Shown one piece after another: positions 52,381 through 62,600 of a stretch of DNA of 64,000 nucleotides (position 1 is the first letter of the stretch; each line of letters starts with the position of its first letter). Under the pieces are notes generated by a model that was not told where the DNA came from, did not search any database, and worked only from the letters and a program-made list of their open reading frames with translations. The stretch comes from Verrucomicrobiota bacterium (GTDB taxonomy: Bacteria > Verrucomicrobiota > Verrucomicrobiia > Verrucomicrobiales > Akkermansiaceae), in assembly GCA_026397725.1 (NCBI GenBank), contig JAPLUI010000323.1:1-64000 (forward strand), in the 5' to 3' direction. The position numbers and the translations under genes were made by a program.

Positions 52381-53323
52381 ATGAGAAAAACAATAACGAC
52401 ATTGATTTTGGCAGGATTAGCTGCAGCCGGAGTGCAACGAAACCTACCGGCCACAGTTTCATTTCACGGCCAGGAAGAACTGGCTGAACGACCCCAACGG
52501 CTTGGTGTTTTACAAGGGCGAGTACCACCTCTTCTTCCAGCACAATCCCGACGGGCTCAGTTGGGGCAACATGACCTGGGGCCACGCCGTCAGCCCCGAT
52601 TTGTTCCACTGGGAGCAACTGCCGCACGCCATCCACCCGGACAAGCTGGGCACCATTTTCTCCGGCTCGGCCGTGGTGGACTGGGACAACACGGCGGGCT
52701 TCCAAACAGGCGACGAGAAGACCATCGTCTCTATCTACACGTCCGCTGGAGGGACCAACGAAGAGTCGAAAGGCCAGCCTACCACGCAGTCCATCGCCTA
52801 CAGCAACGACTGCGGCCGGACGTGGCGGAAATACGACCAGAACCCGGTGATCAAGCACATTGGTCGTGTACTCGTCGCCGGACCTGATGAACTGGACGCG
52901 GCACACCAACCTCTGCGGGGCGTCCAACGATCCGGAAAATCCGCTTTATAACTACACCATTGCCGCAGGCCGGGGCAAGCTGCTGCGGGCCGGGGGCACG
53001 GGGAAGTTTATCGCCCTGTTTCAGGTCGTTGACGCTCATTTCCGGGAGCCTGGGGGGATCCCAAAACCCGCGTGCTCACTCCGCTCGGCATCGTGAATGG
53101 CAAAGTCAAACTGCGCGTCATCGTCGACCGCATGTCGGTTGAAGTCGTTGCGAACGACGGCGCGGTGCGGATTGCCCGGTGCTTTCTGCCGCCGGACAAC
53201 CCGCAGTACTCGATCAAGGTGTTCGGTAAGAAAGGCCTCGCCGATGTCGTATTGAAGGCCTGGCAACTGCAGTCCATTTGGAAGAAGAAGTATGCACCCG
53301 GCGTAAACACACAAAACAAATGA
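52381..53323 (+). pseudogene. Mosaic GH32 relic assembled from several fragments
   Basis: Starts MRKTITTLILAGLAAAGVQ, copied from the same cassette as 49593. It then shifts frame into FHFTARKNWLNDPNGLVFYK (GH32 nucleophile NDPN) and runs through FFQHNPDGLSWGNMTWGHAV, FSGSAVVDWDNTAG and YSNDCGRTWRKYDQNPVIKH. At ~52858 it shifts into VVYSSPDLMNWTRHTNLCG (GH43/BNR-like), and near 53055 joins the C-terminal GH32 sandwich (VLTPLGIVNGKVKLRVIVDR...QLQSIWKK). RDP and the acid/base Glu are missing. At least three junctions, two out of frame, rule out one intact protein. The last 85 codons are open and end overlapping the next start (ATGA). Confidence 0.7.
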
Positions 53324-54183
53324 AAACCACAATCCACTGTTTGTTAATTGCTTTGGCGATGCTCCCGGCGCTGGCTGCGGAGAAGTCTATCGAGAGCCTG
53401 CCGCTGTGGTCCGCCGAAGCCCCCGTGGGCAATGGCCAGACCGAAAAATCAAGCGCCAAAATCACCATCCATCATCCCGAGAAGCCTAACGGCACGGCCC
53501 TCGTGATTTGCCCGGGTGGCGGTTATGGCGGGCTGGCGATCGACCCGGAAGGCCACGGCATTGCCAAGTGGCTCAACACCCACGGCATCACGGGGGTGGT
53601 GCTGGAATACCGGCTGCCGGCCGGGCGGTCGCAGGTCCCGTTGCTGGATGCCCAGCACGCCATCCGCATCACCCGTGCCAACGCCAAGGCCTGGAGTCTC
53701 AGCCCTAACAGAATCGGCATCATCGGGTTTTCGGCCGGCGGACACTTGGCATCCACTGCCGGCACCCATTTTGACGCGGGCGATTCCAAGGCGGGCAATC
53801 CCGTTGCCCGGCTCAGTTGCCGACCGGACTTCATGATCCTCGTCTATCCGGTCATCACCATGGGTGCCAAAACCCATGGCGGATCCAAGACCAACCTGCT
53901 AGGCCCCGACCCGAAGCCGGAACTCGTGGACCTGTACTCCAACGAGAAACAGGTCACCGACCGCACGCCGCCCGCCTTCCTCGCCCATGCCTTGGATGAC
54001 GGGGTGGTGGTGCCGGACAACAGCCGCGATTTCCACACCGCCATGCAGGCCCATCACGTGCCCAGCGAATTCCTGGAATTGCCCAGCGGCGGACACGGCC
54101 TCAACGGCTATCAGGGGCCCATGTGGGAGGCCTGGCAGACCAAGTCCCTGGCCTGGCTCATGGCCCTGAAATTATCGGAATAA
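53320..54183 (+). CDS. Secreted alpha/beta-hydrolase, acetyl-xylan-esterase-like
   Basis: A 287-residue exported esterase. The start at 53320 overlaps the relic's stop (ATGA) and gives a good signal peptide MKTTIHCLLIALAMLPALAA. The fold is alpha/beta-hydrolase: oxyanion loop ICPGGGYGGLAIDPEGHG, nucleophile elbow GFSAGGHL (~138), Asp in LAHALDDGVVVPDN (~226) and His in LPSGGHGLNGY (~257). It resembles BD-FAE/AXE-type esterases found next to glycoside hydrolases, which remove acetyl or other acyl groups from polysaccharides. It is the last gene of the + strand array. Confidence 0.88.
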   Translation: MKTTIHCLLIALAMLPALAAEKSIESLPLWSAEAPVGNGQTEKSSAKITIHHPEKPNGTALVICPGGGYGGLAIDPEGHGIAKWLNTHGITGVVLEYRLPAGRSQVPLLDAQHAIRITRANAKAWSLSPNRIGIIGFSAGGHLASTAGTHFDAGDSKAGNPVARLSCRPDFMILVYPVITMGAKTHGGSKTNLLGPDPKPELVDLYSNEKQVTDRTPPAFLAHALDDGVVVPDNSRDFHTAMQAHHVPSEFLELPSGGHGLNGYQGPMWEAWQTKSLAWLMALKLSE

Positions 54184-54504
54184 GCGGATTCCGTAAATGC
54201 TGGCATCCACCCAAAAGTAACGCATGTCACAGTCCCTCAGCAAGCGGACGCATATCTCGAGTCCTGGAAAAGCCAAAGATGTTGTCGTTAGGTAAAATTC
54301 TTCGTCTTGCGTCTTGAAGTCTTCCGTCTTGGGTCTGAGGCGAAGCCTCACTAGCTCCAGATATTTATCGACCGGATTTTGAAGATCTGGTCGATTGGGA
54401 AATGCACCCCGAGGCAAAATCACGGAGGCAATTGAGAGAGGCGGTGAAGCGGGCGATGAGATCGCAGCAGGCAATGGACATTTGAGTGACCATAGCACAA
54501 GACG
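54184..54504. other. Boundary region between glycosidase array and - strand island
   Basis: Holds a CGTCTTG stutter (54300-54335), an inverted pair GAGGCGAAGCCTC (54338-54350) and a short + strand gene fragment (54339-54485). This is where the gene orientation, and the density of the GTTAG word, change. Confidence 0.45.
54339..54485 (+). pseudogene. C-terminal fragment of an unknown small protein
   Basis: An open frame without a start until ATG 54402 reads PDIYRPDFEDLVDWEMHPEA then a Lys/Arg-rich helix (KSRRQLREAVKRAMRSQQ) and a stop. The composition is protein-like, whereas the upstream sequence is stutter, so this looks like the surviving end of a gene. Family not recognised. Confidence 0.25.
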
Positions 54505-55125
54505 TTACTCCTCTCCAGATCTCCTCCCAGTTACAAACGACAGGTCCTGCATTGTTCTCCGAAACACGAGCGTCCCAAGACGGGTGCGCCATTGATCGTG
54601 GTGCGCCTCCAGCGACTGCTGAGCGAGATCAAAAACCTGAGCGCGGTCATCTGCTCTCACTATGGCTGGTGTCAAAAACCTTCCGATTTCGACGAACGCC
54701 CGTCGATGGGTAATTCCTCCGGCAGCAAGGGTGCATCCGACAGTAGAAGGAACACCAAATCTTAGATGCTCTGGAAAATGACGCACAGCGGCACATAACT
54801 CACGTCCTTGAGATTCAAGTACCTTTTCAAGCACGGCGATGGCTTGTTCAACCATTGTTAGCAGCGCAAATGTTAGCACCTGTGAGTGTACGCCAAGAAG
54901 TTCATCGACAGAACGTCCGGTCCCCGCTGCGATTTGAAGAAACGTTGCACCGCTCAGCCAAAGCCGCACTGTTGAAAAGAGGCCTTCCCTGAGAGTGCCC
55001 AAATCAGTGTCCGGCTCCACGCGGTATGCTTCTCTTACTGTTTGCAGAAGCTCTTGCTGGGTCCACGCCCATTCCAGCACCTGATTTGGGTCTAGACCGA
55101 GTTCGTTCACGTTGCTTGAAAACAA
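54505..55125 (-). CDS. Hypothetical protein, largely helical
   Basis: 206 residues from ATG 55125 (MFSSNVNELGLDPN). The frame stays open upstream to ~55230 with sensible residues (DQISFFPRFPRPALLQRANLL), so a TTG/GTG start further upstream is possible. Features include Leu/Ala-rich helices (LSGATFLQIAAGTGRSVDELLG, MVEQAIAVLEKVLESQG) and RFGVPSTVGCTLAAGGITHRRAF, which recalls C-terminal regions of some DEAD/DEAH helicases. It has no signal peptide. It could be the detached C-terminal piece of a helicase-like defence protein, but I do not recognise a defined family. Confidence 0.55.
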   Translation of the reverse strand: MFSSNVNELGLDPNQVLEWAWTQQELLQTVREAYRVEPDTDLGTLREGLFSTVRLWLSGATFLQIAAGTGRSVDELLGVHSQVLTFALLTMVEQAIAVLEKVLESQGRELCAAVRHFPEHLRFGVPSTVGCTLAAGGITHRRAFVEIGRFLTPAIVRADDRAQVFDLAQQSLEAHHDQWRTRLGTLVFRRTMQDLSFVTGRRSGEE

Positions 55126-55290
55126 GAGATTTGCACGCTGTAGAAGAGCTGGCCGTGGGAATCGTGGAAAGAAGGAAATTTGGTCCAGTGCATGGCTTGT
55201 TTTAGGTTCTAGCAGGGGGCATGGCGAGTAAACCCCAAAGGACTTGAGGAAGCAGAATGCCGAAAATGTCCTTTTTGTTCCGGTCCATGG

Positions 55291-58200
55291 TTAGTCGATT
55301 GAGGCCACCCATTCGCCGACCACCACCATTTCCGGGCCTTCGTGGGGTGCGACGGAGATGGGATCGCAGTTCGGGTTCAGGGGGAGGAGTTCGATGCGTT
55401 CGTGGTGCCATGCGTCTTCGGAAACGGTCTTGGAGGAGTGGTATTTTTTCACGGTGAAGCGGCCGCCGTTTTCCGGGTCGCCCATGGAGTTGAACTGGAC
55501 CAGGACGATGCGGCCCTCGCGGGAGCCTTGCGGGCAGGGGCGGAAGAGGTTCCAAGAGCCGTCCTTGATCTTCGGATCCATCGAGTGGCCGCGGACGCGG
55601 GCGATGAACATGCCGGGTCTGATCGGAGCCCCAGCGGCCTCGGCCCAGCCGATTTCCTCGGGAGCGGTTTCCGGTCCCCACAGGCCGGCGGCGGCTTCGA
55701 GGCTGTAAACGGGGACAAGACGGGTGAATTTGTCCTTGGCGGCGGGGGCCTCGACGAAGCCGGGGATGTCGCGGTTTTCGCGATCCTCGGTGTTGGGGCT
55801 GGCGTCCACAACTCGCAAGTGGGAGGCGACGGCGACCGGTTCGACGGCCCAGCCGGTGTCGGACTTGGTGAATGCGACCTGGTAGTTGGTGCCGGGAACG
55901 CCAGCGTTCTCGCCGAACCAGCCGCAGAGGAGCGGGAGAATCTGGTTTTCCCCGCTGCCGAGCGGAGAGGCAACGTTGCAGGCGATCTTGACGAACTTGA
56001 ACACCCATTGGCTGCCATCGGGAAGTGTGACGTTTGTGGGACCGACTGGCCGCCCTGGCAGCTCCTCGACGGTGGGAAGCCGGAGAATGGGTTTGCCGCC
56101 GGAATGGCTGATCTTCGCGAGGAACCTGCCTGCGGTAATGCCCGCAACCTTTTCGATCCGAGTCTTCACATAGTGGGTAAGACGATAGTCCACAAGCTCA
56201 GCGGTCATCGACTCAAAGGCGGGCCGAAGGTCTTCCGGGCACTGGAAAGCTGCGGCGAAACGATCCCCGTCACGCTTGAACCAACGCCGCCCGGCCTGGT
56301 CATTCAGCCACCATGCCGCCCACTCCTTGATCGGCGCATTGGCCGGATCGGGAAATTGCTGGGTTGGTGGAAGATCACGGCGGAGAGTTGGATGGGCGAG
56401 GAGAAATTCGCGACAGGCTGCGGCCAGCTTGTCGATTTCCATGCCTGTCCATAGCGCATCGCGATCCAGAAGGACCCGTAGCACGACCATCTTGTAGGAT
56501 TTGTTGAGGCTGGAGACTTCCAGCATGGCGAGCCATGGGTTGAATGAATTAAACACAAGGCGCTCCGTGGCGGATAGATCGTCCTGCTCCGAGATGAAAC
56601 CGAACCATGAGCCGAAGCGGGCGGCCAGGGTCCGGGGCAGGTAACCATGGTGAAACAGCTCGCTGGGCGAAGGCCGGCGACCGAGTTCATCGCGCATGCT
56701 GCGGTAGGCTTCCACGACGGCCGAACCGGTGTTGGGCACAAGGCGCAGCATAAGCTCCTTGGCCTCGACTTCGAGATCCAGCAGGCAGCCCTCTGGCAGG
56801 TCCGGAGTTCCGCCTTTGAGGAACTTCTTCAGATCCGTCCATGTCGCGGAATGGTTACCGAGCGAGAGCAGGTGGGTGAGGCGGCTGGCGAAGACCCGGT
56901 GATTGCCGACGAAATCGATGACTTTCAGCCGCAGCTTGTTCTCCGCGGCGCGGAGTCCCCGGCCGAGTTGCTGGAGGAAGATGACCTTGGATTCGGTGGG
57001 GCGCAGCATGACCACGCGTTCCACATCCGGCACGTCGAGGCCTTCGTTGAAGAGATCGACCACGCAAAGGGCCTGGAGTTCGCCATTGATGAAATTAGAT
57101 AGACTGTCGCTACGCGGATCGCCGCCGGTACCAGAGAACACGGCGGCGGCGCGGACCCTGCGGCGTCGGAGCCAGTCGCGGGTGTAGAGCGCATGGCGGC
57201 GGGAGCAGCAGAAGACGAGCGTGCGGGCATCGGGGTCGGCCTGCCATGCGGTCCGCAGGCGTTCCATCCGCTCGCTGTTTTCGAGTTTCTCCTCAAGCGC
57301 GGTGGGATCGAAGCGGCCGTTGCGCCAAGGGATCTGCTCGAAGTCCACATCGTCCTTGAGTCCCAGGTAATGGAAGGGAACCAGCGAACCTTCCAATATT
57401 CCATCCCCGACTGTGGCCTGCCACGCCAGCACATCATCGAAAAGAACCGCCACGTCCACGCCGTCGGTGCGCTCCGGCGTGGCGGTTAGACCAAGCGTGA
57501 AGGTGGCTTGAAGCCGAGCGAGAACGCGCCGGTAGCTCGGTGCCTGGGCGTGGTGGACTTCGTCGATAATGACGTAGTCGAAGTGTTGGCCCTCCAACGC
57601 GGCGAGGCCCTCGGGACGCGTGAGCTTTTGGACCGAGGCAACGACGAGATCACCGCTCATGTCACTGGTTGCGCCGAGATACCAACTGACCCGAGTGTCG
57701 TCCCATTCCGACTGCATGGCAGCGCGAACGGTGGCTTCGGCTTGAATCAGAATTTCGGCGCGGTGGGCAACAACCAGAACCCGCGGTTGCCGGTTGAGCA
57801 ACTTTCCGACTGCCAGAACATCAAACGCAGCCAGCCAGGTTTTTCCCAGGCCGGTGGCAACGGCTACCAGAGCCCGCCGGTAAGATTTGGCCCGGATTTG
57901 ATCCAGGGATTCCAAAGCGCCGATCTGCCAAGGGCGCGGCAGATAAAGAATTGTGGGGAGATCAACCGATTCCGGCGGGATGAACTTCCGATGCGCTTCC
58001 TTGGCATGTAGGGCGTATGTGGTGACGAGCGCATCATCGAGCGGAGTGGCTTGCTGCCAAAGATCGGCAAACGCATTGGCGAGTGCCAGATCAATGGGCT
58101 CGGAGCCAGTGGTTTGTCCGATCAGGTTCCACTCAACCCCGGTTTCAAGCGCCGCTTTGGAAAGGTTGCTGCTGCCGACAACGAGAAGCCCGCCCGAGGA

Positions 58201-58464
58201 ATCGACGATGCGCCATGCTTTCGGATGGAAGGAATCAGGCTTGGATGGGAGTTTTGAGATTTCGGCCAACCGGACCTCAAGAGGACCATGGTCCAGGTTT
58301 TCACTGGCAAGCGACATCCAGCCCACCAAGCGCCGCAGTGCTTCAGCCGAGGTGATATAGAGATAATCCCCGACAAGGATCCGAATTCTTGCTCCAGCAC
58401 GCAGCGCGGAGAAAATTGATATTTGGATGAGATCGAGGCCGGAGGGTTGGACGAACGACGCCAA
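55291..58464 (-). CDS. PLD nuclease-SF2 helicase-S24 peptidase fusion protein
   Basis: About 1057 residues from a TTG at 58464. The frame remains open upstream (e.g. FYPTPLWKSIGQRVSTAIE), so the true start may be earlier. Residues ~15-150 form a phospholipase-D-like domain (FHPKAWRIVD...VVGSSNLS). Next comes an SF2 helicase with VAVATGLGKTW (Walker A ~207), DEVHHAQAPSY (~302), LGLTATPERTDG, DLFNEGLDVPDVE and QQLGRGLR. A long middle region follows (LPLLCGWFGENAGVPGTNYQV). The last ~150 residues are an S24/LexA-like domain with catalytic Ser in RGHSMDP (~962) and Lys in FTVKKYHSSK (~1006). Such proteins are cytoplasmic and lie near restriction genes; a role in phage defence or DNA processing is inferred. 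Confidence 0.8.
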   Translation of the reverse strand: MASFVQPSGLDLIQISIFSALRAGARIRILVGDYLYITSAEALRRLVGWMSLASENLDHGPLEVRLAEISKLPSKPDSFHPKAWRIVDSSGGLLVVGSSNLSKAALETGVEWNLIGQTTGSEPIDLALANAFADLWQQATPLDDALVTTYALHAKEAHRKFIPPESVDLPTILYLPRPWQIGALESLDQIRAKSYRRALVAVATGLGKTWLAAFDVLAVGKLLNRQPRVLVVAHRAEILIQAEATVRAAMQSEWDDTRVSWYLGATSDMSGDLVVASVQKLTRPEGLAALEGQHFDYVIIDEVHHAQAPSYRRVLARLQATFTLGLTATPERTDGVDVAVLFDDVLAWQATVGDGILEGSLVPFHYLGLKDDVDFEQIPWRNGRFDPTALEEKLENSERMERLRTAWQADPDARTLVFCCSRRHALYTRDWLRRRRVRAAAVFSGTGGDPRSDSLSNFINGELQALCVVDLFNEGLDVPDVERVVMLRPTESKVIFLQQLGRGLRAAENKLRLKVIDFVGNHRVFASRLTHLLSLGNHSATWTDLKKFLKGGTPDLPEGCLLDLEVEAKELMLRLVPNTGSAVVEAYRSMRDELGRRPSPSELFHHGYLPRTLAARFGSWFGFISEQDDLSATERLVFNSFNPWLAMLEVSSLNKSYKMVVLRVLLDRDALWTGMEIDKLAAACREFLLAHPTLRRDLPPTQQFPDPANAPIKEWAAWWLNDQAGRRWFKRDGDRFAAAFQCPEDLRPAFESMTAELVDYRLTHYVKTRIEKVAGITAGRFLAKISHSGGKPILRLPTVEELPGRPVGPTNVTLPDGSQWVFKFVKIACNVASPLGSGENQILPLLCGWFGENAGVPGTNYQVAFTKSDTGWAVEPVAVASHLRVVDASPNTEDRENRDIPGFVEAPAAKDKFTRLVPVYSLEAAAGLWGPETAPEEIGWAEAAGAPIRPGMFIARVRGHSMDPKIKDGSWNLFRPCPQGSREGRIVLVQFNSMGDPENGGRFTVKKYHSSKTVSEDAWHHERIELLPLNPNCDPISVAPHEGPEMVVVGEWVASID

Positions 58465-58932
58465 AAGATCGACTTCAATGGCGGTGGAAACTCGCTGGCC
58501 AATACTTTTCCACAGTGGTGTAGGGTAAAATCTAATTTCGGATGCCGATTGAATTCGCCGACGGTGCCTCGATTGGCACGGTTGTCGCGTAACGACGAAT
58601 TCGACTGAGGACCGGTGGATGGCATGAAATCAGAGAAGAAATGGTGTGAGGGTTGCTTCAGGGCACAAGGCAAGAGAAGCGGAAAGCCTGCTAGGATGAA
58701 AGGCTAAAAACAGGTTTGCAACCATCTATTTGTTAGCGAGTTGCGCGAGAATTCCGTGCGGCATGAGCCAAGAGAACCCGAGTGGAGGCCGAAGGGACGA
58801 TTTAGCAGGCGCATTTCGTCCTGTCTGGCATAGGCACCCAACTGAATTTGGTGCAAAAGTGTCCATGAGCGCATCAATTCCGCCCAAATGTCGTTCAAGC
58901 CGAGGATTCCCCCGCTTCCCGGGGAGAGGCCC
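58465..58932. other. Intergenic region in the defence island
   Basis: The - strand frame of the helicase continues to ~58620 without a clear ATG, so its true 5' end may lie here. Beyond that I see no gene; short open frames on either strand lack recognisable features. One GTTAG occurs at 58733. Confidence 0.4.
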
Positions 58933-59637
58933 TCAAATATCTGATCGCTCAAGGCGCTCTTTCACCGTCCGCCAATCGGGCATCAGGCTGGTAAGGAGTC
59001 TGTGAAACTGCGGGCCATGGTTGGGGTGGCGTAGGTGGCAGATTTCGTGAATCACCACGTAGTCGATGCACCGGGACGGCATGTGAATTAACTCCGGATT
59101 CAATGCGATTCGTCCATCCGATCCGGCACTGCCCCACCGCTTGGGCATCTTGAGAAGCCTCATGGCTGGTCTGGGAAGTTTGTGTCTGGCACACCATGGC
59201 ACCCACGACTCGACTCGCTTTGTCAATTGTTCTGCCGCTTTGCCGCGGAACCATTTTTCGAGCAGAGTTTTCACTTCCGCTGGATCACCGGCTCGCGTCG
59301 TCACATGGAAGAACCCACCTTTGAGGAGAACCCTTGGTTCAATACCATGGGAAACCTTGAGACGATATTGTCGACCGAGATAGCGGTGCGTGGCACCCGT
59401 CACGTATCGTGGCGTCGGCCGGTTTGCGTTCATCGCCGTGAATCTCCGCCGCTGGGTGAGGATCCATTTTCTCCGCTTTTCCAGTTTCACAGCGATGTGC
59501 TCCTCGCTGGCGTCTATCGGTGCCACCAGTTCCAGCGTGCCATCCGGGTGCACGCTGATCGCGAGGGTCCTGCGTGCAGTCCTTTTTAGCACGGCGGGGC
59601 CGACCACCGTCTCGATGGTCTGAAAATCAGATGTCAT
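58933..59637 (-). CDS. YgjP-like (DUF45/M48-type) metal-dependent hydrolase
   Basis: 234 residues from ATG 59637 (MTSDFQTIETVVG); the upstream ATG at 59655 is also possible. The start overlaps the end of hsdR (stop at 59627), indicating translational coupling. The zinc-protease signature is HEICHLRHPNH (~197-207; HExxH with a third His). The preceding region KRWGSAGSDGRIALNPELIH is also typical of the family. YgjP-like proteins are often encoded next to hsdR in type I restriction operons; their function is unknown, though they may act as metalloproteases on the complex. The N-terminal half is a beta-rich domain (AISVHPDGTLELVAPIDAS). Confidence 0.9.
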   Translation of the reverse strand: MTSDFQTIETVVGPAVLKRTARRTLAISVHPDGTLELVAPIDASEEHIAVKLEKRRKWILTQRRRFTAMNANRPTPRYVTGATHRYLGRQYRLKVSHGIEPRVLLKGGFFHVTTRAGDPAEVKTLLEKWFRGKAAEQLTKRVESWVPWCARHKLPRPAMRLLKMPKRWGSAGSDGRIALNPELIHMPSRCIDYVVIHEICHLRHPNHGPQFHRLLTSLMPDWRTVKERLERSDI

Positions 59638-62600
59638 CGGTGCGGTGGATGGCAATGCGGATTACGGCTTCAATGATGGCGTCCATTTGATCGAAGCTAA
59701 TCTGAATGCTCTTTCGGATCTGCAAATCGTAGAGGAAATCATCCAGGTCGTTCCGCATCCTGTTCTGAGCGTCGATGTTTTCCCGCCAGCGGACGACCGC
59801 ATGATTGCGGATGATGTCCTCCATCGTGCAAGCGGCCTCGGCCAAGGCGGATTCGACGGATGGCCTGCCCGTGCCGCCCGCAGCATAGGGCAAAGTGTCT
59901 TCGCGGACGATTGGTGGACCGATGCTTCCGCGAGCCAGCTCTTCCTGCAAGGCACCGAACAAGGCCCGCGAGAGATCGCGCTCCTTGAGAATGTCCGGCC
60001 CTTCCTGGGTCTTTCCGTCGCGGACCTGGGTCATCACTTCGGTCACCCGCTTGAGGTACTCCGCGTCACTGATGCGTTGAGCGCGGTAGTCGTCGATGGC
60101 CTGTTTCAGCAGCACCGAAAACTTCCGATAGAAGAATGGATCCTCCTCCATCTTCTCGGTGATCGTCTTCTTGGTGCGGTTGGCGATGATGTCGGCCTTG
60201 GCGCGGTCGCTGCGGGCTTTATCCACCTGCTCCTGAAATGCCTCACGCTCGAAGATGTTCACCGGTTCGACGATCTGAATCACCTCGTCCGCCTGGACAT
60301 AAGTGTTGAGCATCTTCTGGATCTGCTTTTCATAGTCGCGGTAGTCAATCTCCTCGGCATAGCGGATTTTCACGCTGGCCCGGAGTTTCTGGAAAAATAC
60401 GGCGTCATGTTTGTAGCGCTCCACTTTGTCCTGCTGCGTCTCATTGATCCAATGGATGCTGGAGAGCGCCATCTTCAACACGCGGCAGAAGGAGGAGAGT
60501 CGGGTGTAGAAATCGTCGCGCACATCCTTGTCCTCCAGGGCCAGTTCGAAGCCCTCTTCGTCCTTCTTGTTCGAAACCGCCTTGAACAAGTCCCACAGTC
60601 CATCGTGCAAGGAAGGCAGGCGTTTGATTTCCTCCGAAACATTGGCCAGTGTTCCTTCGATGTCCTCTGCGTCAAACTTGCCGCCCAGCGAGCTGTAGAG
60701 TTCCAGTGCATCGTGCAGGTGGCCGACCACACCATAGTAGTCGATCACATAACCAAAATCCTTGCCGGGATGGAGACGGTTCACCCGGGCGATGGCTTGC
60801 AGCAGCGAGTGTTCCTTCAGACTGCGGGCGATGTAGAGCACCACATTGCGCGGGGCATCGAAGCCGGTCAGCAGCTTGTCCACCACAATGATGATCTCCG
60901 GGTCGTCGCCGTTCTTGAACGAGTTGATGATTTGCCGGTTGTATTCCTTCTCCGTGCCATACTTGGACATCATCGATTTCCAGAAGAGTTCAACACTCTC
61001 GTCCTTCTCCGGTTGTTGGTGCTCCTCGGGATTTTCAATTTCCCCCGGACCGGAAATCACGACTTCGCTCGTGACCTTGCCGAATTGATCAAGGAACGCC
61101 TTGATCATCAGCGCTTCTTTTTTGCCTGGCGCAGTGAGTTGTCCTTTGAAACCAGTGCCCTTCCACTGTTTCGAGAAATGCTGGGAAACATCCCAAGCGA
61201 TCAGATAGAGACGGCTTTGCAGGCGATTCAACTCGTCGCGGGCGGCGAACTTCCGCTTGAGGTCGGCTTTCTGCTCGGTCGTCAGTCCATCACACATCGC
61301 CTCGAACATCGGGTCGATGGCTTTCTGGTTCACCTCCTGCAAGACATGCCGGCCCTCGTAGAGCAGGGGCACGACGGCCTTGTCCTCAACGGCATCGCGG
61401 ATGGTGTAGGCGGGTTCGATGAAGCCGCCGAATTTCTCGGCAGTGCTCTTTTCCTTCCGCATCAGCGGCGTGCCGGTAAAGCCGATGAAGCAGGCCTTGG
61501 GCAGCGCCTTCTGCATCTGGATGTTCGCCTCGCCGTATTGGCTGCGGTGGCTTTCGTCCACGAGCACGAAAAGATTCTCATCCTCGATCCGGAACTGCCT
61601 CGCATCCTTCGCCGCCGCGCCGAATTTCTGGAGCAGCGTGGTCATCACCGCCACATGTGGATCACGCAGCATCTCGATCAAATGCGCCCCGGTCTTTGCT
61701 TGCTGCGGTTCCTTGCCGCATTGGTGGAAGGTCTTCCAAATTTGTTCATCGAGGTCGATCCGGTCGGTGACGATCAACACACGGGCGTGCGGGATGCCCT
61801 CGTCGAGAGCCAGTGCCTTACCCAACAAAACCATCGCCAGCGATTTTCCCGATCCCTGCGTCTGCCAAATGACGCCACCCTTGCGGGCTCCCTGAGGATC
61901 GTACTGGCGAACGCGCTCCAGTGTGCTGCGAATGGCGAAGTACTGCTGGTAGCGGGCGATCTTCTTCACCGCGCCGCCCTCGTCGTAGAGGATGAATTGC
62001 CGCGCCAGTTCGATGAGGCGCTCGGGCCGACACAGCGACCAGAGCAGAAAATCCTGCCCGGTCGGTTCGCGCTCATGCATGGCCAGTTCCTCAAAGGACT
62101 CTCGAGCGAAGGCGAAGACGCCCTTAAACAACTTCGCGTGTTCGTCCGGGCGCACTGTGCTGTTCACCGCCGTGCGCACGGCATCGCGAACGTCGTGCAA
62201 CTCGCGCCACTTCGCCCAGAATTTCGGCGGCGTACCGGTGGTGCCGTAGCTGCCATCATTCTTGTTCAGCGCCACCACGATTTGGGCATAGACGAAAAGC
62301 TGGGGGATCTCGTCCTCCTGCCAATTGCGCACGTTCTGGTGGATGGCCTGCTCCAAGGAATCCTTATCCTCCGGTCGCTTGCACTCGATGATGATGAATG
62401 GGATGCCGTTGACGAAACAGACGATGTCCGGTCGCCGCGTCTCACGGCTGCCGCTCCGTTCCACCTCGAACTCGGCGGTGATGTGGAAGACGTTGTTCCA
62501 TGGGTTTTCCCAATCAATGTAGCGGAGCGTGAAACCCTTCGTTTCGCCATCAATGGTCTGATCCATGCTCTTGCCGAGAGTCAGCAAATCATAGACTTTC

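Noticed and set aside
55202..56008. A 268-codon - strand Arg/Pro-rich frame overlapping the helicase fusion
   Set aside because: It is an alternative frame of the S24-domain region; the composition is frame-shadow-like.
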